Positions 1 to 8,870 of a stretch of 64,000 bases of DNA are shown here, piece after piece. Numbering within the stretch: the first letter of the stretch is position 1; every line of letters starts with the position of its first letter. A program made the position numbers and the translations under genes. A model generated the notes under the pieces. The model ran no database searches and was not told where the DNA came from. It saw only the letters and a list, made by a program, of their open reading frames with translations. Source of the DNA: Erwinia sp. E602 (GTDB lineage: Bacteria; Pseudomonadota; Gammaproteobacteria; Enterobacterales; Enterobacteriaceae); NCBI RefSeq assembly GCF_018141005.1, contig NZ_CP046582.1, forward strand, positions 1,116,001 through 1,180,000, in the 5' to 3' direction.

Positions 1-177
1 ACGCTCAAAGAGAAGAGCCTGACCATTGCGGTGCCCGCGTCAGAGATGAAAACCTGCGATCACTACGTGCAGTTCCCGATCTATCTGGTCGGCGACACCC
101 CCGATCATTACGGCATTCCCCACGGTTTCAGCTCCCGTGCCGCGCTGGAACGCTATCTGGAGCGGATGTTCGGTTAA
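1..177 (+). CDS. 3' end of an unrecognised gene (truncated by window edge)
   Basis: An open frame runs from the first base to a TAA at 175-177 and gives the last 58 residues of a protein, ending ...[11 protein letters not shown]. Codon use is like the neighbouring genes, so it is probably real. The segment contains the string [19 protein letters not shown], which I could not assign to a family. The start and most of the protein lie outside the window. Confidence 0.6.
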   Translation, partial: TLKEKSLTIAVPASEMKTCDHYVQFPIYLVGDTPDHYGIPHGFSSRAALERYLERMFG

Positions 178-374
178 CTGTCGCTTTTGTCGCCCGGTGC
201 CCGGCGTAATGCGATCCGCAGGGCGGCTCGTCCTGCAGAGGCCTGACGCGGTCAATGCGCGGATCAAGCGGCAGATCGCTGCTGTATTAGCGGCTTAAGA
301 TGCGTGGGTAAACAATGAAAACTTCCGCCCCCGCGCTTACACTGTCTGCACAGAAAATCACGGCAGGATAAGCG

Positions 375-797
375 ATGAAGCGTCTTGGATTAGCGCTGGC
401 AGCAGCGTGGATGTTAAGTGGCTGTGCCACGATTGTCGGCAGCGAAACGCAGGACGTGACCCTGCAAACACAGCCGCCCGGGGTGAAATTTGTGGTGCAG
501 GATGAAACGGGCCGTGCGGTAGCGGAGGGTTTCACGCCAAAAACCGTCACCCTCGCCAAATCCACCGGTAACTACTTCGGCAAGAAAAAGTACCTGGTGA
601 TGCTGGAGCGTCCTGGCTACGTGCCGCAAACCCTGCCGTTAAAAGAGAGTGCTAACCTGTGGTATCTGTTGGGCAACGTGCCGCTGCTCGGCTTCCCCGG
701 CTGGCTGCTGGTGGATCCGTTCTACGGCGGCATGTATAAGATCGAACCGGAACGCCTGGATACTATTATGAACCCGGTGGGGGCACGCGGCGGTTAA
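375..797 (+). CDS. PEGA-like outer-membrane or inner-membrane lipoprotein
   Basis: 140-residue protein with a classic lipoprotein signal: MKR, a hydrophobic stretch, then the lipobox LSGC with the acylated Cys at about residue 17. The mature part begins ATIVGSETQDVTLQTQPPG and has a PEGA-like beta strand pattern (a surface-layer-type repeat that follows 'P.G..V...'). A hydrophobic patch around residues 95-115 (LWYLLGNVPLLGFPGWLLVD) resembles the tail seen in small envelope lipoproteins of this class. It stands alone; the neighbours are a partial gene upstream and speG on the other strand. The exact function is unknown. The lipoprotein call is secure; the PEGA assignment is by pattern only. 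Confidence 0.75.
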   Translation: MKRLGLALAAAWMLSGCATIVGSETQDVTLQTQPPGVKFVVQDETGRAVAEGFTPKTVTLAKSTGNYFGKKKYLVMLERPGYVPQTLPLKESANLWYLLGNVPLLGFPGWLLVDPFYGGMYKIEPERLDTIMNPVGARGG

Positions 798-939
798 TCC
801 GGACGCGCGGATGAACGCGGATGAACGTTGCCCGCCAGAGTAGCTAAGGGCAACGTCCTGAAGCTTCAGCCACCGCCCGGACGGGCCAGACCAGCGCGGC
901 GCCTGTTGCCCGCCGGTAAGGCGAAACCGGGCTGTGGAG

Positions 940-1506
940 TCACTGCGCGGTAGGCTGGACCATCGCCGCGGGTGGTTTGTTATGCGCCAGATACTGATGC
1001 TGGAACAGGCACATACGTATGCAGTTGCGATACTCACCGTTAATAAAGAATTCGTGGATCAGTCGCCCTTCGGTTTCAAAGCCCAGCTTGCGGTAGATGT
1101 GCACCGCTTTTTCATTCTCTTCGTCCACGATCAGGTAGAGCTTATACAGGTTGAGGACGGAAAACCCGTAGTCCATCGCCAGTATTGCCGCGCGGCTGGC
1201 CAGCCCTTTGCCCTGGTGGCTGGGGGCGATGATAATCTGAAACTCCGCCCGGCGGTGAACGTGGTCGATCTCCACCAGCTCGACCAGCCCGGCGTTTACC
1301 CCTTCATACACCACCACAAACCGCCGTTCGCTCTGATCGTGAATATGTTTGTCGTACAGGTCGGAGAGTTCGACAAAGGCCTCATACGGCTCTTCGAACC
1401 AGTAACGCATCACGCTGGCGTTGTTGTCCAGCTGGTGAACAAAGCGCAGATCTTCGCGTTCCAGCGGCCGTAGTTTAACGGGATTATCGGTGAGCCTGGC
1501 AGACAT
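940..1506 (-). CDS. speG: spermidine N1-acetyltransferase
   Basis: 188-residue cytoplasmic GNAT-fold enzyme that acetylates spermidine and spermine from acetyl-CoA, limiting polyamine toxicity. The sequence is nearly collinear with E. coli Spe[20 protein letters not shown] near the N terminus, [20 protein letters not shown] at about residues 35-55, and the acetyl-CoA binding loop [12 protein letters not shown] at about 95-107. The catalytic tyrosine region [20 protein letters not shown] follows. Length matches the family (about 186 residues). It is a single-gene unit in this window, preceded on its strand by a short spacer from tsx. Confidence 0.97.
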   Translation of the reverse strand: MSARLTDNPVKLRPLEREDLRFVHQLDNNASVMRYWFEEPYEAFVELSDLYDKHIHDQSERRFVVVYEGVNAGLVELVEIDHVHRRAEFQIIIAPSHQGKGLASRAAILAMDYGFSVLNLYKLYLIVDEENEKAVHIYRKLGFETEGRLIHEFFINGEYRNCIRMCLFQHQYLAHNKPPAAMVQPTAQ

Positions 1507-1563
1507 GGAACCTCCATTAACAGATGCAATATTGCTCCGACAGTATAAAGGTTCAGGGCAGAC

Positions 1564-1589
1564 AAAAAAAACGCGCCCATGGGCGCGTT
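1564..1589 (-). terminator. intrinsic terminator of tsx
   Basis: Read on the minus strand, AACGCGCCCATGGGCGCGTT forms a perfect self-complementary hairpin at 1570-1589. It is followed by a run of eight T residues (plus-strand A run 1564-1571). It lies 25 bases past the tsx stop codon. Confidence 0.88.
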
Positions 1590-1614
1590 CAACGGAGGTT
1601 TAACCGGGCGGGGA

Positions 1615-2481
1615 TCAGAAGTTGTAACCCACAACCACGTAGTAACCAAAGCCGTTCGATTTCACGGTGAAAGGACCTTTACCAAAGTCCAGTTCGTTGC
1701 CGTCGTTCCACTGGCCGCCGTTATGGAAGTAACGCGCCACGAACGAGTAGTGCCAGTGATCGTAGCCCAGTGACAGAATGTGGCTGGAGGCGATGGAGTT
1801 GCTGGTACGCAGCGGTGCCGCATCGTCGCCCAGATCGGAGCCCCAGTCGAAGTTAGTGAAACCAATGTAGCTGAGGTTACCGCCCCACAGGGAGGTCAGC
1901 GGCACAAAATATTTCACCTTGAAGCGGTAGCCGTCCCAGCTGTTTTCGTTAGCGGCACCGTAGTTGGCCCACTGACGCTTGGCGTAAACGTTCAGCGACA
2001 GGCCGACATCAGAATGGGTGTCGATATCGGTGCCCAGACCCATATACCAGGTGTTCTGACGGTTAGCGCGGTTATCGCCCATATCATAGATATAGTTGTT
2101 GGCGAAGTACCACTCTTTAAACGGACCGAAGCTCAGATCGGTGCCGGTCAGCTTGTCGATCGAGAAGCGCGGTTCAATCTCCATAAAGAACGGTGAACCA
2201 TCGTCCCATGCGCCTTTATCGTTGCCGTTACCCACGCCGAAGAACTTCGGCACGTCAACGTAACCGTAGAAATCAAACCAGTCCTTGTGCGCGAAGGCTT
2301 CATATTCCAGGTAAACATCATTATTCAGCTGCGGCCCGAAGCGGGTGTGGTAGCTGCCCACCACGTTCACGCTCTGATGCCACCAGTCGGAAACGTACTC
2401 TGCTTTGCCGGCATCGGCGACGGAGACATTGGTGTAAGAGAGCGCAGCCAGTGCGCCAGCCATCATAATTTTATATTTCAT
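1615..2481 (-). CDS. tsx: nucleoside-specific outer-membrane channel Tsx
   Basis: 288-residue outer-membrane beta-barrel that admits nucleosides and deoxynucleosides; in E. coli it is also a phage and colicin receptor. The start MKYKIMMAG (ATG at 2481) gives a normal signal peptide ending ...SVADA. The mature protein begins [20 protein letters not shown], diagnostic for Tsx, and ends in an aromatic residue (YVVVGYNF), typical for BAM-assembled barrels. An in-frame codon 12 bases upstream is possible but would spoil the signal peptide. A CRP-type site lies about 200 bases upstream, consistent with the cAMP-CRP control known for tsx elsewhere. Confidence 0.96.
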   Translation of the reverse strand: MKYKIMMAGALAALSYTNVSVADAGKAEYVSDWWHQSVNVVGSYHTRFGPQLNNDVYLEYEAFAHKDWFDFYGYVDVPKFFGVGNGNDKGAWDDGSPFFMEIEPRFSIDKLTGTDLSFGPFKEWYFANNYIYDMGDNRANRQNTWYMGLGTDIDTHSDVGLSLNVYAKRQWANYGAANENSWDGYRFKVKYFVPLTSLWGGNLSYIGFTNFDWGSDLGDDAAPLRTSNSIASSHILSLGYDHWHYSFVARYFHNGGQWNDGNELDFGKGPFTVKSNGFGYYVVVGYNF

Positions 2482-2682
2482 TATTATTACCACATGCTCA
2501 GGGACCCGGCTCAGCGGCCAGCGCGCAGGTCAGATTAGGTTATATCGCGTCATTAAACGGCGGCGTTAAGCAAAGCCGTTAAGGCAACGGGTTATGCCGC
2601 GGCAGTGTGCCGTGATTCGTGCCTTAGGAAATAGAGATTGCTCACAGTTGTCAATTTGTGTTTCATTTCAATTCAGTTAAAG

Positions 2683-2698
2683 TGTGACCATGATCACA
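2683..2698. promoter_or_regulatory. CRP (cAMP receptor protein) binding site upstream of tsx
   Basis: The sequence TGTGA-CCATGA-TCACA matches both half-sites of the CRP consensus (TGTGA-N6-TCACA) exactly. It lies in the 404-base spacer between the tsx start (2481) and the end of the DUF4056 remnant (2885). The site is about 200 bases from the tsx start codon. Apart from this site I see no gene in the spacer; it is AT-rich and includes the tsx promoter region. Confidence 0.85.
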
Positions 2699-2884
2699 AA
2701 TAAAGCTTGCTGGCAGGGAACTTTTTCGAAAAACAGATTTCAGGCCATATGTTGCCCAGGTAAACGGTTGCCTGGAGGAATAACAGCGGCTGGTGGGCAA
2801 GAGCGCAGCCAGGGGGAAGCTGCTGCGGCCGGGTAGGTGACGAAGAAGTATAACGTATTCTTATGGTTGCCGGTGTCACAACGC

Positions 2885-3546
2885 TCAGCGACAGGCTTCT
2901 CCAGACTGTGCCAGCTGCCACCTGTCGGCCTGCTCAGCAGCCTGCGCCAGCGCGGGAAAGTCGCGGTAGCGGTAAGCGATCTTTGGCGCGGGCAGGCGCG
3001 CGCAGCCAGCCGGGTCGCCAGATTGTAGCGTTCAGTCGCGCTGGCTGGCGGCACGAAGGCGAGCAGCTCGATAATGCGTTCGCCGAGCTCATCATGAAGC
3101 GCGATACGCCGCGGATGACCTTCCGCCTGCCAGATCTGGCTAAACAACCACAGCGTGTTGTCTGCCGTCTCGCGCAGATGCGCCAGATCGATAAAGCCAC
3201 CGCGCCGGGTATAGATCTGCGCGTTGTGCTCACCGTTAATCCCGACAAGGCTTAACAGCGCGTAAAGCGGCTGATTATTGTAGTGATGCACGCCGGTGTT
3301 ATCGGCGTCGACCACGTTATCCAGCTGGTAAAACGGCACCGGGATGCTCAGCAGCTGCGTGCGCAGGTTATAACCAAACGCACAGCACGGGCGCAGGACA
3401 TACGGGGGCGACAGCGGCGGAACGGCGGGCCAGGCCTGTTGTGCGCTGACGACGGACTGTTGCAGCGGTGGCAGGTGCAGGGACTGAGAAGGCGGGGCCT
3501 GGCAGGCCGACAACAGCAGCACCAGCAGAGAGAGCAGATAACGCAT
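2885..3546 (-). pseudogene. DUF4056-family lipoprotein, frameshifted and shortened
   Basis: The ATG at 3546 has a good ribosome site (GGAGGG, 7 bases upstream) and starts a lipoprotein (MRYLLSLLVLLLSAC, lipobox Cys at residue 14). The DUF4056 signatures RPCCAFGYNL, NVVDADNTGVHHYN, IYTRRGGFIDLAHLR and ADNTLWLF follow. After ...YNLATRLAAR the frame changes. A second frame starting near 2998 reads LPAPKIAYRYRDFPALAQAA... to a TGA at 2885-2887 and looks like the true C terminus, while the uninterrupted frame runs on to 2740 as low-quality sequence. The family normally continues with a long helical section after the 'LA.RLA' point, as I recall it, so an internal deletion plus a frameshift seems likely. 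I call it a pseudogene. Confidence 0.6.
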
Positions 3547-3549
3547 CAG

Positions 3550-3759
3550 AACGCCCTCCAGGTAGAAGCGCCAGCGATCGTTCTGCAGGAAAGTGCTGTT
3601 CTCATAGCCGAGCCCAGACGCGCCGGTGGAGCTGGCGAAACCGCTTAACGACAGGGTGGAGAGCGGGGTATGCTGCTCATCAACGTTATGTCGGTCAAAA
3701 AGCACGGCCTGTGCCAGAGGAGGCAGCAGCAGCAGGCCGCATAAAAGAAGTCCTGGCAT
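3550..3759 (-). pseudogene. N-terminal remnant of a BamA/TamA (D15-like) surface-antigen protein
   Basis: A signal peptide (MPGLLLCGLLLLPPLAQA) and about 50 further residues resemble the start of small D15/Omp85-like barrels encoded next to DUF4056 genes. The segment STLSLSGFASSTGASGLGY followed by FLQNDRWRFY is the strand-turn pattern of their barrels. The open frame then runs straight into the DUF4056 lipoprotein at 3546 without a stop, so most of the barrel (several hundred residues in intact relatives) is missing. It sits 2 bases after the stop of the upstream outer-membrane gene. The family assignment is by pattern and context only. Confidence 0.45.
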
Positions 3760-3761
3760 AG

Positions 3762-4790
3762 TCAGAAACGAAATTCGCCACCCACCATCAGACTGTTACG
3801 CTTTGCAAAACCGAATTCGGTGGTGATATTGAAGTTACGGGTCAGCTCATACTGTGCACCAACCAGCATATTCCACGGGGATTTCAGGTGCTGTTTGACG
3901 TGGAAGCGGCCGTTATTATCGGCATTTGCTAAATGCACCAGCTGGACCAGGCTGGCAGGCATTTGCAGATCGCTAATATTGCCGTGGAAATCCTGGGTGA
4001 CATCCTGGTACATGGTGCCTACCCATATGCTGGCATGTGAAGGGGGTAAAGCGTATTTTTCAAATCCGGGTACGGTAAAACGGTAGCCCACTCTCGGCGT
4101 AAAGGTAAAGGCGTTGATTTTTCCGTCAAGAATATCGAAGGTAGTGCGGGTGTAATTAAAGTCTGCTGTACCAAACCAGTTATGATAGCCATAAGCGATT
4201 GTCGTGCCGCCACCATATGTGGTGCCTTTGAATTTGAGTTTAAAATCGAGATTGTTAAATTTAACCAGATCGAATGCATCAACATTTATTTTCGATACAG
4301 AGGATCCTTTGGTATGACCGACAACCCCATAGATATTCATGAATGGAAACAGCCAGGTATCCAGTCTTGCCATTTGGCTTTTACTTTTCTGTCGGGTTTT
4401 AACTGCATCAATCCTGATGTATTGAGGGTCAAGCGCCTCACCCTCAATACTTAGCCCGGTAAAGCCAATGCTGTTGACATTAATATTCTGATGCATATCC
4501 ATATAATTGTAGCCAATCCCGTAAGGATCGGGTAATTCATACCCCCGCTCGCGGATCTGCTTACCGAAGAAGGGCAGCGGGCCGGTGGTTTCCCCGAACA
4601 GGTCCGGGGCTTTCTCTACCGGTTTACCGGGCGGTAACTGAGCAGTAACGGAGGACGTTGGATGATAATCAACGTTTTCAGGAATACTTCTGGCATTAGG
4701 AATGTCTGCCATGACTCCAGTCGAAACGGTACTTAAGAATAATGATAACAATAGCCTGTTATTATTTAATGTGCTTTTGGTTTTTTTCAT
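3762..4790 (-). CDS. predicted outer-membrane beta-barrel protein, function unknown
   Basis: 342-residue protein with a signal peptide (MKKTKSTLNNNRLLLSLFLS ... VMA) and a barrel-like alternating pattern. It ends GFAKRNSLMVGGEFRF, an aromatic terminal residue typical for BAM substrates. A proline-rich stretch (PLPFFGKQIRERGYELPDP) precedes the barrel. The ATG at 4790 is preferred over a GTG six bases upstream because GGGTAG lies at normal distance. It heads an operon with the damaged D15-like and DUF4056 genes, a trio I associate with envelope lipid or protein handling. Base composition is more AT-rich than the neighbours, suggesting transfer. The substrate is unknown. Confidence 0.75.
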   Translation of the reverse strand: MKKTKSTLNNNRLLLSLFLSTVSTGVMADIPNARSIPENVDYHPTSSVTAQLPPGKPVEKAPDLFGETTGPLPFFGKQIRERGYELPDPYGIGYNYMDMHQNINVNSIGFTGLSIEGEALDPQYIRIDAVKTRQKSKSQMARLDTWLFPFMNIYGVVGHTKGSSVSKINVDAFDLVKFNNLDFKLKFKGTTYGGGTTIAYGYHNWFGTADFNYTRTTFDILDGKINAFTFTPRVGYRFTVPGFEKYALPPSHASIWVGTMYQDVTQDFHGNISDLQMPASLVQLVHLANADNNGRFHVKQHLKSPWNMLVGAQYELTRNFNITTEFGFAKRNSLMVGGEFRF

Positions 4791-5118
4791 TGCCACTACC
4801 CGTGATTATATGTTGAATTTAAATCCAAGCGAAGGATAGCGGGTGTTTTTAAGTGTTGTGCATCACAAAATGCGAAGTATCAATGAAGTTGCTTAAATTG
4901 CGATAAAAAGGCTTTTTTTGCTTTAGGGTGGTTAAAATATGAATTGATTAATAAAGATTTTCTTAAGAAGGTTTTTTTGTTGCTAAATTAAGGATGCCGC
5001 TATCTGAATGCCGGTATGTTGCGCATGGCGGGTTCTGCTGAATGGGGGATCATGAATCATGTCCGTCGCCAGTAAGGGTGGGGGAACTGTAAAAAAGCAC
5101 GCTCATGGCGACGTCAGG
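4791..5118. other. AT-rich intergenic region, no gene seen
   Basis: This 328-base spacer lies upstream of the outer-membrane gene and past the end of the acylase-like gene. It is AT-rich with T runs, compatible with a promoter for the minus-strand operon. A TTGTGCATCACAA motif near 4856-4868 is an imperfect, short-spaced palindrome; I do not call it a CRP site because the half-sites are too close. Confidence 0.5.
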
Positions 5119-6171
5119 CTATTGAGGTATCAGGGATAATGCGTCGTTGCCGGCACCCGGCGTCACGCTGATAATGTGACCACCCTGGCCGTACAGGCTG
5201 AATTTCACATCCTTTTCGAAACCGACTTTTCTCAGATCGACCATCCGCAGATTGTAATTATCATGCGTGCGGTAATAATAGCGCAGCCGCTTAAGGTCGA
5301 TCAGGCTAACCCAGCTGGTCTCCTCTCTGAGTACCTCGTCACCGTAGGTATCAGAAGGCACACCACGAGGGTAATCAACGTTGTTCAACAGATTAATCGA
5401 CTGATTAATGGCCGCAATGCTGTTCTCAGCCGGTGGCAATAATCCCTTGAGCACCGATATTTTGAGAAACCTTTCCATCGAACCATAACCGCCCGGCAAC
5501 GAGTCCAGCGTACCGGGCGCTCCACCGCCTCTCTTCTGTTCGGGATGCACCTCAAGCCAGTCTGACAGTTTCTGCCATTGCGTCTCAAGACGGGGTTCAT
5601 TCGTTAACAGTCGGTTGGCGCTGTTGTCGAGCACGTTCATTTTTCCGTTGTTAAACTCGACAACGTAATTCGCGCCTGAACTATCGGTTATCGCGTAGTG
5701 CGTCGGCGAGACATCGCCATAATCCGCATATTCCGCACTGTAGACGTTCATTTTGCCCAGCTGTGCAATAACGTCTTTGGCGCTGGAGAACTGCCCCAGC
5801 GCCCACCCTGCTACCGCCGTATTACTCAGGCTGTTTTGCTGATGTAAATTCGCAGGGTAGCGGCTGTCTTCGAACCACAACAGCGCTACGCTCAGCCCCT
5901 TCTCATTGATACCCTCCGTTAATATCCCGTAAGCCGTTTGAATGCCGGCGAAAGCCAGTTTTGATCGCCCGGCAGAAGCGGGCAGAGGCGTCCCTTTTTT
6001 GACAATGACAAAATCAGCAGGGAGCGATTGCCCCGTTTTGCTGTCCAGAGCGAACTCCATTGAACGGGCATTAATCAGGGTCTTATCCTGCGCAGTAATC
6101 TGAAAATGGATACAGGCACAGGCGCTGGTTGTTACGCTGAGGGTAAAGGCGACAACGGCTAATCTCTTCAT
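5119..6171 (-). CDS. secreted choloylglycine hydrolase / penicillin V acylase-like Ntn-hydrolase
   Basis: 350-residue protein of the linear amide C-N hydrolase family, which includes bile-salt hydrolase and penicillin V acylase. The signal peptide ends ...TTSACA and the next residue is the expected N-terminal nucleophile Cys (CIHFQIT) exposed after processing. Conserved family features include NARSMEF (equivalent of the N-x-R-x-M/D motif), GINEKGLSVALLW, SPTHYAITDSSG and LLTNEP. The natural substrate is probably a fatty amide such as an acyl-homoserine lactone or a conjugated acid, but this cannot be told from sequence. It is a single gene; no operon partner is visible. Confidence 0.87.
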   Translation of the reverse strand: MKRLAVVAFTLSVTTSACACIHFQITAQDKTLINARSMEFALDSKTGQSLPADFVIVKKGTPLPASAGRSKLAFAGIQTAYGILTEGINEKGLSVALLWFEDSRYPANLHQQNSLSNTAVAGWALGQFSSAKDVIAQLGKMNVYSAEYADYGDVSPTHYAITDSSGANYVVEFNNGKMNVLDNSANRLLTNEPRLETQWQKLSDWLEVHPEQKRGGGAPGTLDSLPGGYGSMERFLKISVLKGLLPPAENSIAAINQSINLLNNVDYPRGVPSDTYGDEVLREETSWVSLIDLKRLRYYYRTHDNYNLRMVDLRKVGFEKDVKFSLYGQGGHIISVTPGAGNDALSLIPQ

Positions 6172-6431
6172 TATTCATCCTGTTTACTTTCTGAAGAAAT
6201 TGAGTGTACTGATTAACGTTTTGATTGTTTTGTTAAAAGCGGCTTCTTTGGTTTGCACCACCGTTTACCCGCCGGAAGGTAAGAGGAAATAAGCCATGAA
6301 TCTGTCGCGAAACACCCTATATTTTTTATGTTCAGAGGCCAGCTTTATAATAATTTACCCGCTGTTCCCCCTCTAATAACCTGAAGTCCGACGAACGGGT
6401 TCCCTGACCGATATTTTCGAAGGACAACCGT

Positions 6432-7685
6432 ATGACCAGGCAAAAAACAGTCGTTGATACCCTTGTGGTGGGGGGAGGCCAGGCCGGTATCGCCATGAGC
6501 GAGCACCTGACCCGGCACGATATTTCCCACCTCGTACTGGAAAAGAACCGAATTGCAGAAGCCTGGCGTTCCGGGCGCTGGGACTCTCTGGTCGCCAACG
6601 GCCCTGCCTGGCACGATCGCTTCCCCGGTCTGACGTTTTCCGGACAGGCACCGGGCGACTTTGTGCCCAAAGATCAGATTGCCGATTATCTGCAAGCCTA
6701 CGCACGCAAATTCAAGGTACCGCTGCGTACCGGGGTGGAAGTGAAAAGCGTTGTGCGCAATACCGGCCGGGCGGGTTTCACTGTGAAAACGTCTGACGGG
6801 ATGATTGAAGCACTGCGCATCGTTGCCGCCACCGGTCCCTTCCAGGTGCCGGTGATCCCGCGCATTGCGCCGGTGCACGCTGAGCTTTATCAAATCCACT
6901 CGGCACACTATTTCAATCCGCAGCAGCTGCCGGAAGGGGCCGTGCTGGTGGTCGGTGCCGGTTCATCGGGTGTGCAAATCGCCGATGAGCTGCAGCGCGC
7001 AGGAAAAACCGTTTATCTCTCCGTCGGGCCGCACGACCGCCCGCCGCGCGCCTACCGCAACCGCGATTTTTGCTGGTGGCTGGGGGTGCTCGGCCTGTGG
7101 GATGCCACAACCAGTGAACCGGGTAAAGAGCACGTCACCATTGCGGTGAGCGGCGCCCGCGGCGGGCACACCGTCGATTTTCGCGTGCTGGCGAAGCAGG
7201 GCGTGACGCTGGTGGGTATGACTCACGCGTTTGAACAGGGCGTGGTGACCTTCCGGCCCGACCTGGCAGAGAATATTCGTCGGGGGGATGAAAACTATCT
7301 TTCACTGCTGGATGCCGCCGATGCCTTTATCGCCCGCAACGGGCTCGATCTGCCGGAAGAATCTGCCGCGCGGGAGTTTCTGCCGCTGCCCGCGTGCGTC
7401 AGCGCACCGCTCTCCTCGCTGAACCTGGCCGAAGCCGGCGTCAGCAGCATTATCTGGGCCACCGGGTATGCCACCGACTACAGCTGGCTGAAAGTAAACG
7501 CGTTTGATCAGCAGGGCAGGCCGCTGCATCAGCGCGGGGTCTCCAGCGAGCCGGGCGTCTACTTCCTCGGGCTGCCGTGGCTCTCCCGCCGCGGGTCGTC
7601 GTTTATCTGGGGCGTGTGGCATGACGCAGGGCATATTGCCGATCATATTGCCACGCAACGCAGGTACAGCGAGTTTCAGCCCTGA
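6432..7685 (+). CDS. flavin-containing monooxygenase-like NAD(P)/FAD oxidoreductase
   Basis: 417-residue flavoprotein with two Rossmann motifs. VVGGGQAGIAMSEHL near residue 12 binds FAD and VVGAGSSGVQIADEL near residue 175 binds NADPH. A late ATG motif (IIWATGYATDYSWL) near residue 345 and a GLPWLSRRGSSFIWGV terminus are typical of FMO/YUCCA-like single-component monooxygenases of bacteria. The start ATG at 6432 follows GAAGGAC. It heads a tight transcription unit with a RidA-like and a DUF1028 gene, so it may catalyse the first oxidation in a small catabolic route. The substrate is unknown. Confidence 0.87.
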   Translation: MTRQKTVVDTLVVGGGQAGIAMSEHLTRHDISHLVLEKNRIAEAWRSGRWDSLVANGPAWHDRFPGLTFSGQAPGDFVPKDQIADYLQAYARKFKVPLRTGVEVKSVVRNTGRAGFTVKTSDGMIEALRIVAATGPFQVPVIPRIAPVHAELYQIHSAHYFNPQQLPEGAVLVVGAGSSGVQIADELQRAGKTVYLSVGPHDRPPRAYRNRDFCWWLGVLGLWDATTSEPGKEHVTIAVSGARGGHTVDFRVLAKQGVTLVGMTHAFEQGVVTFRPDLAENIRRGDENYLSLLDAADAFIARNGLDLPEESAAREFLPLPACVSAPLSSLNLAEAGVSSIIWATGYATDYSWLKVNAFDQQGRPLHQRGVSSEPGVYFLGLPWLSRRGSSFIWGVWHDAGHIADHIATQRRYSEFQP

Positions 7686-7758
7686 TTCTGACGGGCGGCA
7701 GGGGCACACAGCGGGCAGCAACAGCTGTCCGAACCAACGGACTAAAGAGGAAAAAGAG

Positions 7759-8196
7759 ATGCCAACGCATACGCGCATTCGCATGTTTAACACCAAAGAA
7801 ACCTACCCGAATCAGACGCTGGATAACGACCTGTGCCAGGCGGTACGCGCCGGCAACACGGTCTATGTTCGCGGCCAGGTCGGCACCGACTTTGACGGGA
7901 AGCTGGTTGGCCTCGGCGATCCGCAGGCGCAGGCCGGGCAGGCCATGAAGAATGTCAGACAGCTGCTGGAGGAGGCGGGAAGCGATCTCTCCCATATCGT
8001 CAAGACCACCACCTACATCATCGACCCGCGCTACCGTGAGCCGGTCTATCGTGAGGTGGGCAAATGGCTGAAGGGGGTGTTTCCAGTCTCCACCGGGCTG
8101 GTGGTCTCTGCGCTGGCGCAGCCGCAGTGGCTGATGGAAATTGACGTGATTGCGGTGATCCCGGACGACCGGGATGCCGCAACTAAGGGGGCATAA
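7759..8196 (+). CDS. RidA/YjgF-family protein (enamine/imine deaminase-like)
   Basis: 145-residue protein starting MPTHTRIRMF at an ATG preceded by AAAGAGG. The RidA fold features are visible: VRGQVGTDFDGKLVG, the region AQAGQAMKNVRQLLEEAGSD, and VKTTTYIIDPRYREPVYRE. It lacks the canonical C-terminal 'RxxV' active Arg of true RidA at the usual place (ALAQPQWLMEIDVIAVIP), so it is probably a catabolic subfamily member, not the housekeeping RidA. Its stop overlaps the start of the DUF1028 gene (TAATG), indicating translational coupling. Confidence 0.85.
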   Translation: MPTHTRIRMFNTKETYPNQTLDNDLCQAVRAGNTVYVRGQVGTDFDGKLVGLGDPQAQAGQAMKNVRQLLEEAGSDLSHIVKTTTYIIDPRYREPVYREVGKWLKGVFPVSTGLVVSALAQPQWLMEIDVIAVIPDDRDAATKGA

Positions 8197-8870
8197 TGAC
8201 TTTTTCCGTTGCGGCCCGCTGCCCGGACAGCGGGCAGCTGGGCATTGCCATCAGTTCATCCAGCATCGCCGTGGGTGCCCGCTGCCCGTGGCTGCTGGCG
8301 GGGGTGGGCGCGGTATCCAGCCAGAATATCACCCTGCCGGTGCTCGGCCAGAGGGTGCTGGGCCACCTGGAAGACGGCCTGGCACCGGAGCAGGCGCTGC
8401 GCAAGGCGCTGGCAGAAGATGCGTTCAGCCAGTACCGCCAGGTGACGGTGATTGACATTGCCGGGCGAACGGCCCATTTCAGCGGCGATCGCACGCTCGG
8501 CACCTTCAGCGTGGCCGAGGGTCAGGACTGTATTGCGGGCGGAAATATGCTGGCCAGCCCGGCAGTAACCGCGGCAATGACCACGGCGTTCACTGAGGTC
8601 AAAGGAGCGTTTACCACGCGGCTGATTGCCGCCCTGCGTGCCGGGTTGACTGCCGGTGGCGAGGCCGGGCCGGTACATTCAGCCGCAGTCAACGTGGTGG
8701 ATAACTACGCCTGGCCGGTGGTCGATCTGCGGGTGGACTGGTGCGACACCGATCCGGTGGCCGCACTGGAGGCGCTTTGGCAGGCTTATGAACCGCAAAT
8801 GGCGGCCTATATCACCCGCGCGCTGGATCCGCGCCGGGCACCGGGTTACGGCGTTCCGGGCAGTGAGTAA
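8196..8870 (+). CDS. DUF1028 family protein (Ntn-hydrolase-like)
   Basis: 224-residue protein with the hallmark DUF1028 start MTFSVAARCPDSGQLGIAIS and the motif SSSIAVGARCPWLLAGVGAV. GPVHSAAVNVVDNYAWPVVDLRVDW follows near residue 165. Family members resemble Ntn-hydrolases and are often found in amide or amino-acid degradation loci. Here it is coupled to a RidA-like gene and a flavin monooxygenase, supporting a joint catabolic role such as opening an oxidised nitrogen heterocycle or an amide. That role is inference; the family assignment is firm. Confidence 0.9.
   Translation: MTFSVAARCPDSGQLGIAISSSSIAVGARCPWLLAGVGAVSSQNITLPVLGQRVLGHLEDGLAPEQALRKALAEDAFSQYRQVTVIDIAGRTAHFSGDRTLGTFSVAEGQDCIAGGNMLASPAVTAAMTTAFTEVKGAFTTRLIAALRAGLTAGGEAGPVHSAAVNVVDNYAWPVVDLRVDWCDTDPVAALEALWQAYEPQMAAYITRALDPRRAPGYGVPGSE

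Noticed and set aside
4856..4868. TTGTGCATCACAA as a CRP site
   Set aside because: Half-sites are only 1-3 bases apart, not the 6 required for CRP; likely chance in AT-rich DNA.
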